Shown: in pieces, positions 20,661-30,017 of the stretch | Layout of the letters: each line of letters opens with the position of its first letter | How positions within the stretch are numbered: position 1 is the first letter of the stretch | Origin: an uncultured Candidatus Altimarinota bacterium | GTDB taxonomy: Bacteria; Patescibacteriota; Gracilibacteria; BD1-5; UBA6164 | NCBI GenBank assembly: GCA_913055215.1 | Contig: CAJXJP010000003.1 | Location: 1-52,458, forward strand | Reading direction: 5' to 3' | DNA: 52,458 bases | Made by a program: the position numbers and the translations under genes | The notes under the pieces: model-generated | Told to the model about the DNA's origin: nothing | Database searches by the model: none | What the model saw: the letters and a program-made list of their open reading frames with translations, nothing else

Positions 20661-21713
20661 ATGAAAAATTTTAATATTGAGAATAGAGTCCACCATTTTG
20701 GATTAGACCATTTAGAAGTTTTTTGAACTTTCAAAAATGAAGAGGTATTTGATGCATTAGATTTTGATAACTCTAATTATTCTGAATTAGATGAATACAA
20801 AATTACTAAAAATGAAGTTCCGAAATATAAGTATAAAATTATTTTCACTAAAGGAGAGTATAGTTTATTTGCTTATTATAAATGAATTCCTAAAAGTGAA
20901 AAACAACCAGTAGGAACAAGGGATTATATAACTGTATATTCTACAGCTTTTAAGTTATTAGAATATGAAGAAATACTATGATTTTTAGAGTGGCATATGA
21001 ATTTGAAGCACTGTAGGAGGTTTGATATTTGTATGGACTTGAAAATTGAAATAGACGAGCTTTTAAGTGATTATTTTGATAGTTATAAAACCGGGAGAGA
21101 TTATAGGAAGTCGTGAAAGACAGAAACGAGATATTATTGAGAAATGATGAACTCGAAGAATAAGAGACAACTTATAAGGGTCTATAATAAAATAACTGAT
21201 ATTTTGGTGAAAAAGAAAATTGCTTTATATCAAGACTATTTAGTTGAGGATAATATTACTAGAATTGAACTTGAAATTAGACCAGAATTAGCAAAAGTAA
21301 GAAATTATAGAGATGTTTTTGACAATGCATTACTTATAGGAATATTTAAAAATTATTTATATAAATATTCAAAAGTTTTTGAACAAATACAAGGCGAAAG
21401 AATTACCTTATTTAATGCTAAAAAAATAAAGCTAAATGCAGAAGATTATCAAAGTCTCTATTATAAGACACAAAAAAAAGCCATGTTTGTGGCTTATGCT
21501 AGAACAGCTTATAATCTTTGATTCTGCCCAGTCAGGGTATTGATAGCAGAAGGATATATTCAAGAGAAAACTAAAGACCTTTTATGAGTAAGAATATTAG
21601 AGGATATTATCAGAAAAGAAATAGATGCGAGGATTCAGGCAAGAGAAAATGATTATATCAAAAATAATATTGATGAAATACTTGGTAACTATTACAAGTA
21701 TGGAAAATTGTAA
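20661..21713 (+). CDS. Rep_trans-like replication initiation factor
   Basis: 350 residues. The pattern fits the Rep_trans family (rolling-circle initiators and MobT-like relaxases): an N-terminal strand region, CRRFDICMDLKIEI (about 113-126) where the family has R-x-D-x-x-x-D, then VYNKITDIL and ITRIELEIRPEL, matching 'Y-x-K ... R-x-E-x-x-x-R'. A catalytic Tyr is likely in this second block but I cannot fix which. It would let the excised circle replicate or be nicked. A small gene overlaps its end. Confidence is moderate because similarity is only at motif level. Confidence 0.55.
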
Positions 21714-21828
21714 ATTAGATTTTGAAAAATATAAGGAAAGGCTTGAAAAAGTCTTTCCAACTTATACAGAAGAAGAGTTAAGAGAGTATTTTATTTATTA
21801 TGTAGGATATTTGGAGTTGTTGATTTAA
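21700..21828 (+). CDS. Small protein translationally coupled to Rep (42 aa)
   Basis: 42 residues, acidic, helical, starting MENCKLDFEKYKERLEK. The start codon lies inside the last codons of the Rep gene (14-base overlap), which suggests coupled translation. No TGA. No family recognised; a copy-number or relaxosome accessory role would fit but is a guess. Confidence 0.45.
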   Translation: MENCKLDFEKYKERLEKVFPTYTEEELREYFIYYVGYLELLI

Positions 21829-21845
21829 AAAAATATGAATAATAA

Positions 21846-21894
21846 CGAAATATAAGATTTCGCATTGATTAAATGTTAAAAATGAGTTTTTAAC
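21846..21894. promoter_or_regulatory. Two inverted repeats upstream of lexA
   Basis: CGAAAT-ATAAG-ATTTCG (21846-21862) and GTTAAAAA-TGAG-TTTTTAAC (21875-21894), both perfect, in the 164-base gap before lexA. Either could be a repressor site; the second could also end the Rep transcript. Confidence 0.4.
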
Positions 21895-21992
21895 AAAATC
21901 ATTCAAATTTGTTGTATAAGTGTATAAAAAAACTTTGACTAACGTAAAAAATACATAATAATTAAAAGTGTTATTAGTAACCACGAAAAGAA

Positions 21993-22619
21993 ATGAGGGG
22001 AAAAGATTTAGATAATAGGGTGTTGAATTATTTAGAATTACTTATAAAGGCAAATAATAAGATATCTGTTAGGTCTATAGCTAAATGATTATGAAAAATA
22101 AATTCTATCAGGTCTATACAGCTGTCATTAACTAGGCTGGAGAAAGCTTGATTAATACTCAAAACACATGAGTGAAAAATAGAATTAATTCAAGATGATT
22201 TTAGTATTAAAGAGAAAGTGAAAATAAAAATAAAAACACAAAATATACCTCTTATTGGTTCAATTGCTTGTGGTTGACCTACATTAGCAGAAGAAAATAT
22301 AGAGAGTTATATGTCTATATCTCAAGATTTTTTAAAAGATAGAAAAGAATATTTTTTATTAAGAACTACTTGAGATAGTATGGATAAAAAGTGAATAAAT
22401 CCTTGAGATGTAGTATTAATTAGACAAGAAAACACTGCTAAAAATTGAGATATAGTTGTAGCTTTGATTGATGATAGTGCCACATTAAAAGAGATTAAAA
22501 TGGAATATTGAATTGTAAAATTAATTCCTCATTCTACAAATCCTGATAATAGGGTAATTGTAGTTACGGAAGATTTAATTATTCAATGAATATATGAAAG
22601 AAACTTAGGTCAATTTTAA
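21993..22619 (+). CDS. lexA: LexA-like autocleaving repressor
   Basis: 208 residues. A winged helix (about 10-60: VRSIAKGLG, then RSIQLSLTRLEKAGLI) is followed by a linker and the S24 peptidase domain. The cleavage region reads IACG-G-PTLAEENIE; the catalytic Ser is in TTGDSM and the catalytic Lys in ATLKEIK, matching LexA VTVKRxK. In response to RecA filaments LexA cleaves itself. Here it probably keeps the element's excision and cargo genes silent until DNA damage. The linker glycine after Cys-Gly and that of TTGDSM are TGA. Confidence 0.88.
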
Positions 22620-22636
22620 TTAATAAAAAAATTATC

Positions 22637-22915
22637 ATGAGTACATTTTTGATAAGTTACGATTTATGATGACCAGAAAATTCATCAGATTATAAAAAAG
22701 TTTCTGATTATATAAAATCTTTATGAGCATGGGCTAAACCATTAGAATCATTTTATTTTGTTATATCTTCAAAAACTACGGCAGAAATAAGGGATGAATT
22801 TATAAAGATTACAGATAAAAATGATAAGGTAGTGGTAATGGACGTTGATTGAGATGACTGGGCTACTTTTAATATTTCAGAAGGAGTTGCAGGTTGGATG
22901 CAAGATAATATTTAA
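22637..22915 (+). CDS. Cas2-fold (SinR-like) small protein
   Basis: 92 residues with the ferredoxin-like pattern of stand-alone Cas2/SinR proteins: MSTFLISYDLGGP, then Y-K-K-V-S-D-Y-I-K-S-L-GAWAKPLESFYFVIS, T-A-E-I-R-D-E, then KVVVMDVDGDDWA. No cas1 and no CRISPR array are in the window, so it is not part of an adaptation module. Relatives are VapD- or SinR-like nucleases and regulators. It sits between lexA and a membrane coiled-coil gene in one operon. Confidence 0.7.
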
Positions 22916-22930
22916 TTAAAAATCAGTATT

Positions 22931-24313
22931 ATGAGTAATGAATATGATTGAGAATACGAAAAATTAAAAAAGGAACTAGATAAAATCAGATTAGATTATA
23001 ATAGAGCTAAGAGATTATTATGAAATGTTGAAATTTTTTGAATTTGAGAATTTGCTAATAAGTATAAGGATTGGCAAAAATTACTTGAAGATGAAGAATC
23101 ATGAGTTGATGCCGTTCTAAATCAAATGACAGAATCAAAAGATGAGATTATTAGGCAAGAGTGAATATCAAAGAAGCTAGTAGATGAAATTAAAGATAAT
23201 CTCATATCTGTTAAGGAAAATATTAGTGATATGCAAACATCTTATGAAAAGTTTTTGCAAATACAATGAAAAATAGAATGAGCAGACTCAAATATTTCGA
23301 ATTTATTAGATAATTCGAAACAACTTAAAAATGATATTGATAAAGTCAAAGAACAATCTGAATTTATACTTAATAACATTAAAGAACTATTTTCAACAGC
23401 ACAAGAGCAAATTAAAAATATGCAGGAAGCATACCAACGTTTTTTAGAAATTAGATGAAAAATAGAAGATGAAAAAACAGGTTTATCAGCAATTTTTGAT
23501 AATGTAAATACTTTATATAAAAAATCACAATGATTATACAGTGAATTACAAGGTTTTAGGGATGAAGGAAATAAATTATTAGAAAATATTAAAGATAATA
23601 AGAATAAATCTGATTCTATTAGGTCTAGAATTTCTGATGTTTTTGATGAATCAAAAAAAATTAGTGATGCAAAAATTGAAGAAATTAAAAAAGTTGCTTC
23701 ATTAATTACTGATACTTGATTTGCAAATTCTTTTCATAAACAAGCAAAAAAATTAGATAAATCAAGGATGTTTTGGGGGGTTGTGATAATTTGAACAACG
23801 TTTTGATTGGTGTATGTTTTGTTTTGGTTGTTTGTGTTTCAGGATTATAAAACGTGAGAGAAAATGCTATTAGATTTAAATATATCAGCAGTCTTTTATA
23901 GATTAAGTCTTACATCACCATTTCTATTTTTAATATGATTTGCAGTTAATCAATATTGAAGAGATACAAAATTAAATGACAAATATGAATTCAAAGCAGC
24001 AACTGCTAGTGCTATTTCACATCATATTGACTTTTTAAAAAAAGAGTTTCCGAAAAGTAATGATATTATTCTTGATTTTGCAAAAGATACATTTTCAAAA
24101 ATATATAAAGAACCATATAAAGATGATGTTGATATTAAGAAAATAGAAGATTTAAAAAAGCAAATTGAGGAAATAAAAAATAATAATAAGAACGATGATA
24201 AAATAATGAATATTGATAAAATTCTTAAATCTTCTAAAGAATTAAAGGAATTATTTCCTGATAATGATAACTTAAAGGAATTATTAAGTATATTAAATTC
24301 TATAATTAAATAA
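22931..24313 (+). CDS. Coiled-coil membrane protein, element cargo
   Basis: 460 residues. Residues about 1-270 are almost continuous coiled coil, followed by two membrane helices (about 278-300 and 320-342) and a charged cytoplasmic C-terminus with more coiled coil. Such coiled-coil plus membrane-hairpin proteins occur among phage defence effectors, but no catalytic domain is visible. Its stop overlaps the recombinase start (TAATG), the same arrangement as the reverse transcriptase in element A, so it occupies the cargo slot before the recombinase. Confidence 0.6.
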
Positions 24314-25908
24314 TGAAAACAATAATTTACTACCGTAAATCAACTGATAGAGATGATAAACAAGCAAATTCGTTAGAACACCAACTAGCGAATTGTTTGA
24401 AGGTGGTTGAAAAATATAATCTTGAAGTAGTTAAACAAATAGGGGAAAGTAAAAGTGCAAAAACTGAATTTACGAGACCTTGATTTAATGAACTGATAGA
24501 ATTATGTAAAAAATGAACGGTAGATTATATTGTTATTGATGAGCCAAAAAGACTATCAAGAAATAATATAGATACTTCAAGAATTATTGATTTATTAGAT
24601 AAAAAATTAATCAAAGGGATTTTGTGAAGTTCGAGAGAATATAGAGCTGATAATTCAAGAGATAAATTTCTATTACAATTGGATTTGTCATTATCTAAAA
24701 TGGATAATGAAGACAGAAGTAAAGATGTAAAAGATAAAATGGAAAGTTGTATTAATAATACAAAGAGATTTTTATGAAAAGCCCCTTTTGGTTATAAGAA
24801 TGTTACGATTAAAAAATGACATAAAGAAATTCATATAGATAAAAAACAAGCAAAAATAGTTGCTGAAATTTTTGATTTAAGGATTCAAAACAAAGCATTC
24901 ACTACCATTGCTAATATTATCAGAGAAAAGCACGGAGAATATATTTGAATGAGTATTAGAAGTAGTAGAATACAAGATGTAGTGAATAAAAAATTCTATT
25001 ATTGAACATTTACTTGGAATTGAAAAGAAATTGAATGAAGTCATAAACCAATTATTACAAAAGAGGTATATGATAAAGCACAAAGTGTTGGAAAATGAAT
25101 ATATCAAAATATCGCAACATTAGAAAAGCTACCTAGAAAGCATAAAGCATTTCATTTTAAATGATTCATTAAGGATGAGTCATGAATCTTGTTGAGTTCA
25201 TATGTGCAAAAATGACATACTTACTATATGACTCAACCACGTAGTACTCATAAGGTGAATATTAATGAACAAAAGATATTTTTGAAATTTGGAGATTTAA
25301 TAAAAGACCTTGATTATAAAAATAAAGATTTGTTAGATATTCAAAAAGATATGGTTTTAGAATTATTATCTAAAGATGAAGCAAATACCAAAAATGATAT
25401 TGAGATATATAAAAAAGATATTCAAAAACTAGAAAAGAAACAAGAGGATTTAGTTGATATGAAATTAGATTGAAAAGTAAATGAAGAGATATACTTAAGA
25501 AAAAATAATCAATATTCAGAGGAAATCACGAGAATAAAAGAGAGGATGTCTCAATGAAAAAATGATAATTTTGAAGAGAAGACCCTAAAATTGTTCGAAC
25601 TCTTAGAAAATCATTATACAAGCTATAAAAGTGTAAATGATGAACAAAAAGCAGAGTTAATTAAAAAGTACTTGTTCGAACTTTTTATAGACCATAAAAA
25701 AGACCTTCAAATAGAGGAAAGTCCACTATTTAAAAGTCTTAAATATTTACATTTTCATTATGGTACACCCGGCAGGGATCGAACCCACGCTAACCAAGGT
25801 CCGCGGCCTTGTGCTCTTCCACTGAGCTACGGGTGCACAATGTGTACTAGTATTGTATGTAATTTTTTGAATAATCAAGTGAAAAAACGATTAAACTTAT
25901 TTTCATAA
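24313..25908 (+). CDS. Large serine recombinase (integrase of element B)
   Basis: 531 residues in the integrated state. The N-terminal resolvase domain starts IIYYRKSTDRDD with catalytic Ser10; IVIDEPKRLSRNN and the long helix follow. The recombinase domain contains GKAPFGYKN (about 156-164). The usual zinc ribbon is present in outline (FHFKGFIKDESGILLSS) but its cysteines are gone. A coiled coil (about 375-440) precedes the C-terminus. The att core TATGGTAC (25759-25766) is in frame in the gene, so the last 47 residues are read from the tRNA antisense strand and beyond. In the excised circle the tail would be the one seen at 16400-16487. Confidence 0.9.
25678..25766 (+). repeat. Direct repeat with att core, right copy
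   Basis: Matches 16311-16399. The terminal TATGGTAC includes the TGGT that is the complement of the tRNA discriminator base plus CCA. Right end of element B. Confidence 0.8.
25761..25836 (-). tRNA. tRNA, anticodon GCG by position (Arg)
   Basis: A 76-base cloverleaf: acceptor GCACCCG pairs with CGGGTGT (one G-U), D arm GCTC/GAGC, anticodon stem CAAGG/CCTTG with loop CCGCGGA, T arm GTGGG/CCTGC with TTCGATC, discriminator A and encoded CCA. By position the anticodon is GCG at 25802-25804, reading CGC/CGU as Arg; A20 and C35 agree with arginine identity. C33 in place of U33 is unusual. Its CCA end is the att site of element B. A weak promoter (TTGATT, 15 bases, TACAAT) lies to its right. Confidence 0.8.
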
Positions 25909-25935
25909 GAAAAAATAAAATAAAAAGAATATTTT

Positions 25936-25963
25936 TTGATTTTTTAAATCGAAATGATACAAT
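25936..25963 (+). promoter_or_regulatory. Promoter of the 49-residue gene
   Basis: TTGATT, 16-base spacer, TACAAT; the transcript would have a leader of about 130 bases before ATG 26099. The leader has no strong hairpin. Confidence 0.45.
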
Positions 25964-26098
25964 GCAAATAATCTATAGGATAGGAAGATATATTTCCATA
26001 ATGGAGATTTTTCTTATTTGAAAAGAGGTGAGATGTTTTTCTTTATTGAAGTATGTTGATTACTGAGGTATTTGATTAATAAAATGAAAGGAGTTTTC

Positions 26099-26248
26099 AT
26101 GAATACAGAAGAAAAAAAACAAGCTCCTCGTGAGCAAGGTTCGCGTCCAGCTAAGGTGGCTCCGGTTAAAAAGGATGATTCAAATGAGGCGAAAGTTTCA
26201 TCTTGGGTTAAGGATATTTCTGGAGGTGGTCGTGATATGTATTTATAA
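26099..26248 (+). CDS. Small basic protein of unknown function (49 aa)
   Basis: 49 residues, basic N-terminal half rich in Lys, Pro and Arg, and a tail SSWVKDISGGGRDMYL. An AAGGAG site 6 bases before ATG, its own promoter and a strong terminator show it is a real, probably well-expressed gene. No TGA codon although it has four glycines. No family recognised. Confidence 0.65.
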   Translation: MNTEEKKQAPREQGSRPAKVAPVKKDDSNEAKVSSWVKDISGGGRDMYL

Positions 26249-26254
26249 AAAATA

Positions 26255-26283
26255 AAAGCGTTGCATGTTGCAGCGCTTTTTTA
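26255..26283 (+). terminator. Terminator of the 49-residue gene
   Basis: AAAAGCG-t-TGCA / TGCA-g-CGCTTTT with a 3-base loop and a T-run. Confidence 0.85.
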
Positions 26284-26426
26284 TTGTTAAAATTAATTAT
26301 GTTTAGTAATTTTTATTGCCTTTTTTTTAGCATCTGTATAATGATACTCAAAGTTTATATTTCCTGAAAATCTTCACTTGTTTTGAAAAAAAAGAGGGAG
26401 GGATATGGATATTTAATGAAAATAAA

Positions 26427-28076
26427 ATGCAAGAAAAAATAAGTATAAAGAAAAATATAATTAAATTTGATTCAGAAACAATGAATCAGGATATAGGGTC
26501 GATCCTGGTGCAAAGGTTTGAAGATCCTTCAGAATTAAACATGACAATTGATGATTTACATGATCCTTTTGCGTTAAAGGATATGTGAAAAGCCGTGGAA
26601 AGATTGCTTCAGGCAAAAGAAAATGATGAAAAAGTAATGATTTTTGGTGATTATGATGTTGATGGAGTAACGAGTACGTCTATTTTGATGCATTTTTTCA
26701 AAAAAATATGAATAAAGGCAAGTTATCGCCTCCCTCATAGAGTGAATGATGGATATGGTTTAAAGGATTATTTTGTTGATGAATGTGCTGAATTAGGGGT
26801 AAGTTTGATTATCACGGTTGATTGTTGAACTCGTGATATAGATGTAATTAAACATGCTAAAAAATTAGGAGTTGATATCATTGTAACTGATCATCATGCG
26901 GTTCCTGATGTGATTCCAGAAGAAGCGGTGGCAATTGTAAACCCAAAAAGACCAGATTGTGAATACCCGTTTAAATGATTAGCCGGAGCTGGAGTTGCTT
27001 TTAAAGTAATGTGTGCGGTGGCAAGTGAGGTATTTGATTTTGAAAAATATCAAGCATATGTTCAAGATTCGATAGATATATGTGCAATCTGAACAGTGGC
27101 TGATTGTATGACACTTACTGGGGAAAATAGGTTAATTGTTGTGGAATGATTAAAACAAATTAGAAATTCTCGTAGTAAATGAATTAGGGCATTAATTGAA
27201 GATAAAATTAACACAGATCTAGATGCAGATGTTTTTGGGTTTGTTATTTGACCGAGGCTGAATGCTGCAGGGAGAATGGATAGTCCATACAAAGCGGTAA
27301 ATTTAATTTTAAACAATTGAGAAACTTTAGCAAAGACATTACATGAGATTGAAATGTTAAATGACCAAAGAAAATTTCAAACAAAACAATTTGTAGAAGA
27401 AGCTCTACAAAAGGTAAATCCAAGAGATAATCTATTATTTTATTATTCTCCAGCGATTGAACATGGAATTATTGGTATTGTTGCGTGAAGATTAACTGAG
27501 CAATTTTATAGACCATCAATTGTATTAAAAGATGAAGGTGATAAATTAGTTGCGAGTTGTCGTGCTCCAGAGTATTTTTCAATAATTGATATTTTAGAAA
27601 AATATAAAGATTATTTTATTGCATTTGGGGGGCATAAACAAGCTGCAGGATTTTCAATAAAGCGTGAAAAATTTGGTGAATTTAAGACTAAAGTATTAGC
27701 AGAGTTAAATGCTATTGATTTCAGAAGACATAAAAAAGAATTACATGTTGATAAGGTCGTAAATTTAAATGAATTAGGTTTTGGTTTTTTATATAAAATG
27801 AATAAATTCAAACCTTATGGTATAGGGAATAAAAAGCCACTCTTGATGGTTGAAGATTTAGATTTTGAATCAGTTTCTATTCTTTGAAAAAATTCTCGTG
27901 ATCATATTCAATTTAAAACGCCTCATGGGTATAAGATTTATTGATTTGGTTTTGGTCAATACTTGGATGATATAAAAAAAGCGAATAAGATTGATGTTAT
28001 TTTTGATATTTCTGAAGATAATTGGATGTGAAAAAAGAATATCTTATTAAAAGTAGAGGATATTGTTTTATATTAA
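26427..28076 (+). CDS. recJ: Single-stranded-DNA exonuclease RecJ
   Basis: 549 residues. DHH phosphoesterase core: FGDYDVDGVTST (motif I), TVDCGTRD, TDHHAVPD (DHH motif), VADCMTL; then the DHHA1 part with FGGHKQAAGFS and the OB-type C-terminus. RecJ degrades single-stranded DNA 5' to 3' in recombination and mismatch repair. Glycines in VDCG and IGPRLNAAGR are TGA, good evidence for code 25. No Shine-Dalgarno site before ATG. The Nudix gene follows after 16 bases. Confidence 0.93.
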
Positions 28077-28092
28077 TACTTTGAAAAATATT

Positions 28093-28602
28093 ATGAAAGA
28101 AAAAATTATTATAGTGGATAAGGAGGATGAAATTGTATGATATAAAGAAAGAGGTACTCTTGAAAAAGAAGATATATATAGGGTGTCAGCCTTGTGGATC
28201 GAGAATAGTAAGGGGGAGATATTGTTAACTCAGCGTAGTTTTTCTAAACGAAATAATCCTGGGCAATGGCAATGTGCTGTTGCGGGAACTGTGGATAAAT
28301 GAGAAGATTATGATGATAATATTTATAAGGAGACAGAAGAAGAAATATGAGTGATTTGAGAAAAATTAAAAAAGCTGAAAAAAGAATATTGTGAACAAAA
28401 TTGAGGCAAATATAGATTTTTTTGTCAACGGTATTACTTGTTGATTGATAGGGGAATAGAGAAATTCACTATTCAGGAAGAGGAGGTTGAAAAAATTAAA
28501 TGGTTTAAGAAAATAGATTTAATTGAAAAAATATATAAAAATCCAAATGATTTTTCTGAAAATATATTAGAGATGATGAAATACTTTGAGGATATAAAAT
28601 AA
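28093..28602 (+). CDS. Nudix hydrolase, IPP-isomerase/Nudix type
   Basis: 169 residues. The Nudix box is complete: G-TVDKG-E-DYDDNIY-KETEEEIG (its third Gly is TGA). The N-terminal strand DEIVGYKERG and the SKRNNPGQWQ segment resemble isopentenyl-diphosphate isomerase-like Nudix enzymes, but the second Cys/Glu signature is not clear, so a nucleotide or sugar pyrophosphohydrolase is equally possible. Follows recJ closely, probably one operon. Confidence 0.85.
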
Positions 28603-28631
28603 AAAAACACGAAAAATTTCGTGTTTTTTTA
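28601..28631 (+). terminator. Terminator of the recJ-Nudix operon
   Basis: AAAACACGAAA / TTTCGTGTTTT with a short AT loop, then T-run. Confidence 0.85.
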
Positions 28632-28659
28632 TTTGTTTTAAATTTGCATAAAAAACAAA

Positions 28660-28695
28660 AATAATTATACATACACTGATGTATGTATAATTATT
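28660..28695. promoter_or_regulatory. Perfect palindromic operator before the TetR gene
   Basis: Two perfect 16-base arms, AATAATTATACATACA and its complement, around CTGA, ending 8 bases before ATG 28704. TetR dimers bind such palindromes, so this is most likely the autoregulatory site. TATAAT-like sequence lies inside it, so binding would block RNA polymerase. Confidence 0.75.
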
Positions 28696-28703
28696 AGCAA
28701 AAA

Positions 28704-29309
28704 ATGAGAAAAACGAAAGAAGAGCACGAAGCAATGAAAAAACTACTCTTGGAAGTAGCTTGATATTTATTCGAAAAAGACGGTTATTATCACACTTCTT
28801 TGGAAAAAATTGCAAGTTCAGCAGGTGCGACAAGAGGAGCGATTTATCGGAATTTTTCATGAAAATTAGACCTTTTAGAGAAACTTTTAGAGGAAAATCA
28901 TAAAAAATATTCAGTGTGATTAGAATTAGATTTTTATAAAACTATGTCAGCCAGACAAAAATTAGAAAATATTTTTGATATATATTTCTGACTTTTAGCA
29001 AATGACGAAAGTTTTAGGCAAGTTGAAAGATTTCGCTATTTTGAAAAATTTATATGAAACGAAAAGCAAAAAATGGAATATTTTTCTAAAAATGATACAG
29101 AAGACTTTGAAGATTATGTAGAAGAAATTTATAAGCAATGAATTTTAACGCTTGAGTTTAAAAATACATTTTTACCAAAAATATTCGCTCAAACATTTGT
29201 CAGCTTCTTTTTATGAATTCAAATGACATTTTTAAATCAAAATGATTGGGAGAATGCTCAAAAATCTGCGCGTGATAGATTAGAGGTATTCTTAAATTGA
29301 GTTTTGTAA
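28704..29309 (+). CDS. TetR/AcrR-family transcriptional regulator
   Basis: 201 residues. N-terminal helix-turn-helix (about 10-55): A-x-x-L-F-E-K-D-G-Y-x-x-T-S-L-E-K-I-A, then ATRGAIYRNFSGKLDLL, the classic TetR signature. The C-terminal ligand domain is helical and resembles AcrR-type repressors. The gene stands alone and is followed by a terminator, and no efflux gene adjoins it, so besides itself its targets lie elsewhere. Confidence 0.92.
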
Positions 29310-29316
29310 AAAAAGG

Positions 29317-29350
29317 AAAAACCCCTAGAATATAATATTCTGGGGGTTTT
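29317..29350. terminator. Terminator after TetR, shared with 29369-29644
   Basis: AAAACCCC-t-AGAATAT / ATATTCT-g-GGGGTTTT type stem with flanking A/T runs between convergent genes. Confidence 0.85.
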
Positions 29351-29368
29351 AGTTTACAATAGTCATGT

Positions 29369-29644
29369 TTATACTGCTTTTTGTGGATTTTTCCATAAAA
29401 TAAACGGCGAATCCATTACGATGATATTGAAATCATCAAACACTGGCTTGTTTTCTGTGCTTTTTGTTGCATAGTAGCCAAGAATTAATGAACGCTTGTT
29501 TATCCGTTTAATTTTTGTTTCTTCTGAAATAAATGGGTTGAGAATCACTCGATTATGGTGTTTCATGAGACAAAGTGTCAAGATATTCCATAGAACGTCT
29601 CCCAAGCCAAGAAGAAATTTTTTTCCAAAAATTACTAGTTTCAT
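29369..29644 (-). CDS. Small protein of unknown function (91 aa)
   Basis: 91 residues, beginning MKLVIFGKKFLLGLGDVLW, a basic amphipathic start that could be membrane-associated. An AAGGAG site 7 bases before ATG. No TGA codon, stop TAA. No family recognised. One of the SD-led TGA-free group. Confidence 0.55.
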   Translation of the reverse strand: MKLVIFGKKFLLGLGDVLWNILTLCLMKHHNRVILNPFISEETKIKRINKRSLILGYYATKSTENKPVFDDFNIIVMDSPFILWKNPQKAV

Positions 29645-29778
29645 AACAGTCTCCTTTTTATTGTAGAACTATATTATAGTTAAAATATACTTTAGTCAAA
29701 TAATTGTTTTGTTGCACAAATAATGATTTTATGATAAAATATAAAAGTCATAGTTTAAATAAAAAAATGGAGGGAATT

Positions 29779-29973
29779 ATGGCACAAAAAATTAAAATTG
29801 GATATAAAAAGCAGTTGTACACTGAAAATGGTATGGCTGTTCGTTACAATGGTCAAGAAGTTTACCAATGTGATGATCCAAATATGTGGAAAAATGGAAG
29901 TGGTCAGTATATTTCAGACCTGAAAGGAAAATCATTTTTCGAAGTAGCAAACAAGCTTGGTTACAAGTCTTGA
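29779..29973 (+). CDS. Small protein whose stop codon is TGA
   Basis: 64 residues (MAQKIKIGYKKQLYTENG at the start, FFEVANKLGYKS at the end). GGAGGG lies 4 bases before ATG. The reading frame meets its first TGA at 29971-29973, and a terminator hairpin starts 13 bases later. If TGA is read as Gly the protein runs on for 26 codons through the hairpin to TAG at 30049-30051. All internal glycines are GGN. No family recognised. Either a recent import from a standard-code genome or a read-through product. Confidence 0.65.
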   Translation: MAQKIKIGYKKQLYTENGMAVRYNGQEVYQCDDPNMWKNGSGQYISDLKGKSFFEVANKLGYKS

Positions 29974-29986
29974 TTTTCTACTATCA

Positions 29987-30017
29987 AGAAGCTACGCAAT
30001 TTGCGTAGTTTTTTCTT
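29987..30017 (+). terminator. Terminator 13 bases after the TGA of 29779-29973
   Basis: AAGAAGCTACGC / GCGTAGTTTTTTCTT stem and T-run. Confidence 0.85.

Larger units (their letters stand above)
16392..25766 (+). mobile_element. Integrated element B, serine recombinase type, inserted at a tRNA 3' end
   Basis: About 9.4 kb between two TATGGTAC cores. It carries eight or nine rightward genes: two possible defence genes, a winged-helix protein, a Rep_trans-like initiator plus a small protein, LexA, a Cas2-fold protein, a coiled-coil membrane protein and the recombinase. The right core overlaps the CCA end of the tRNA gene. The left core sits in the 3' end of the element A recombinase remnant, so B entered the right att site of A. 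Most genes are rich in TGA-Gly, so the element is adapted to code 25 hosts. It lacks visible conjugation or capsid genes. Confidence 0.75.

Noticed and set aside
22637-22915. CRISPR-Cas adaptation module
   Set aside because: Only a Cas2-fold protein is present; no cas1, effector gene or repeat array was found in the window.
26284-26426. Short leftward frame ending in FSGNINFEYHYTDAKKK
   Set aside because: It looks protein-like but has no start codon before the upstream stop and no ribosome site; at best a remnant.
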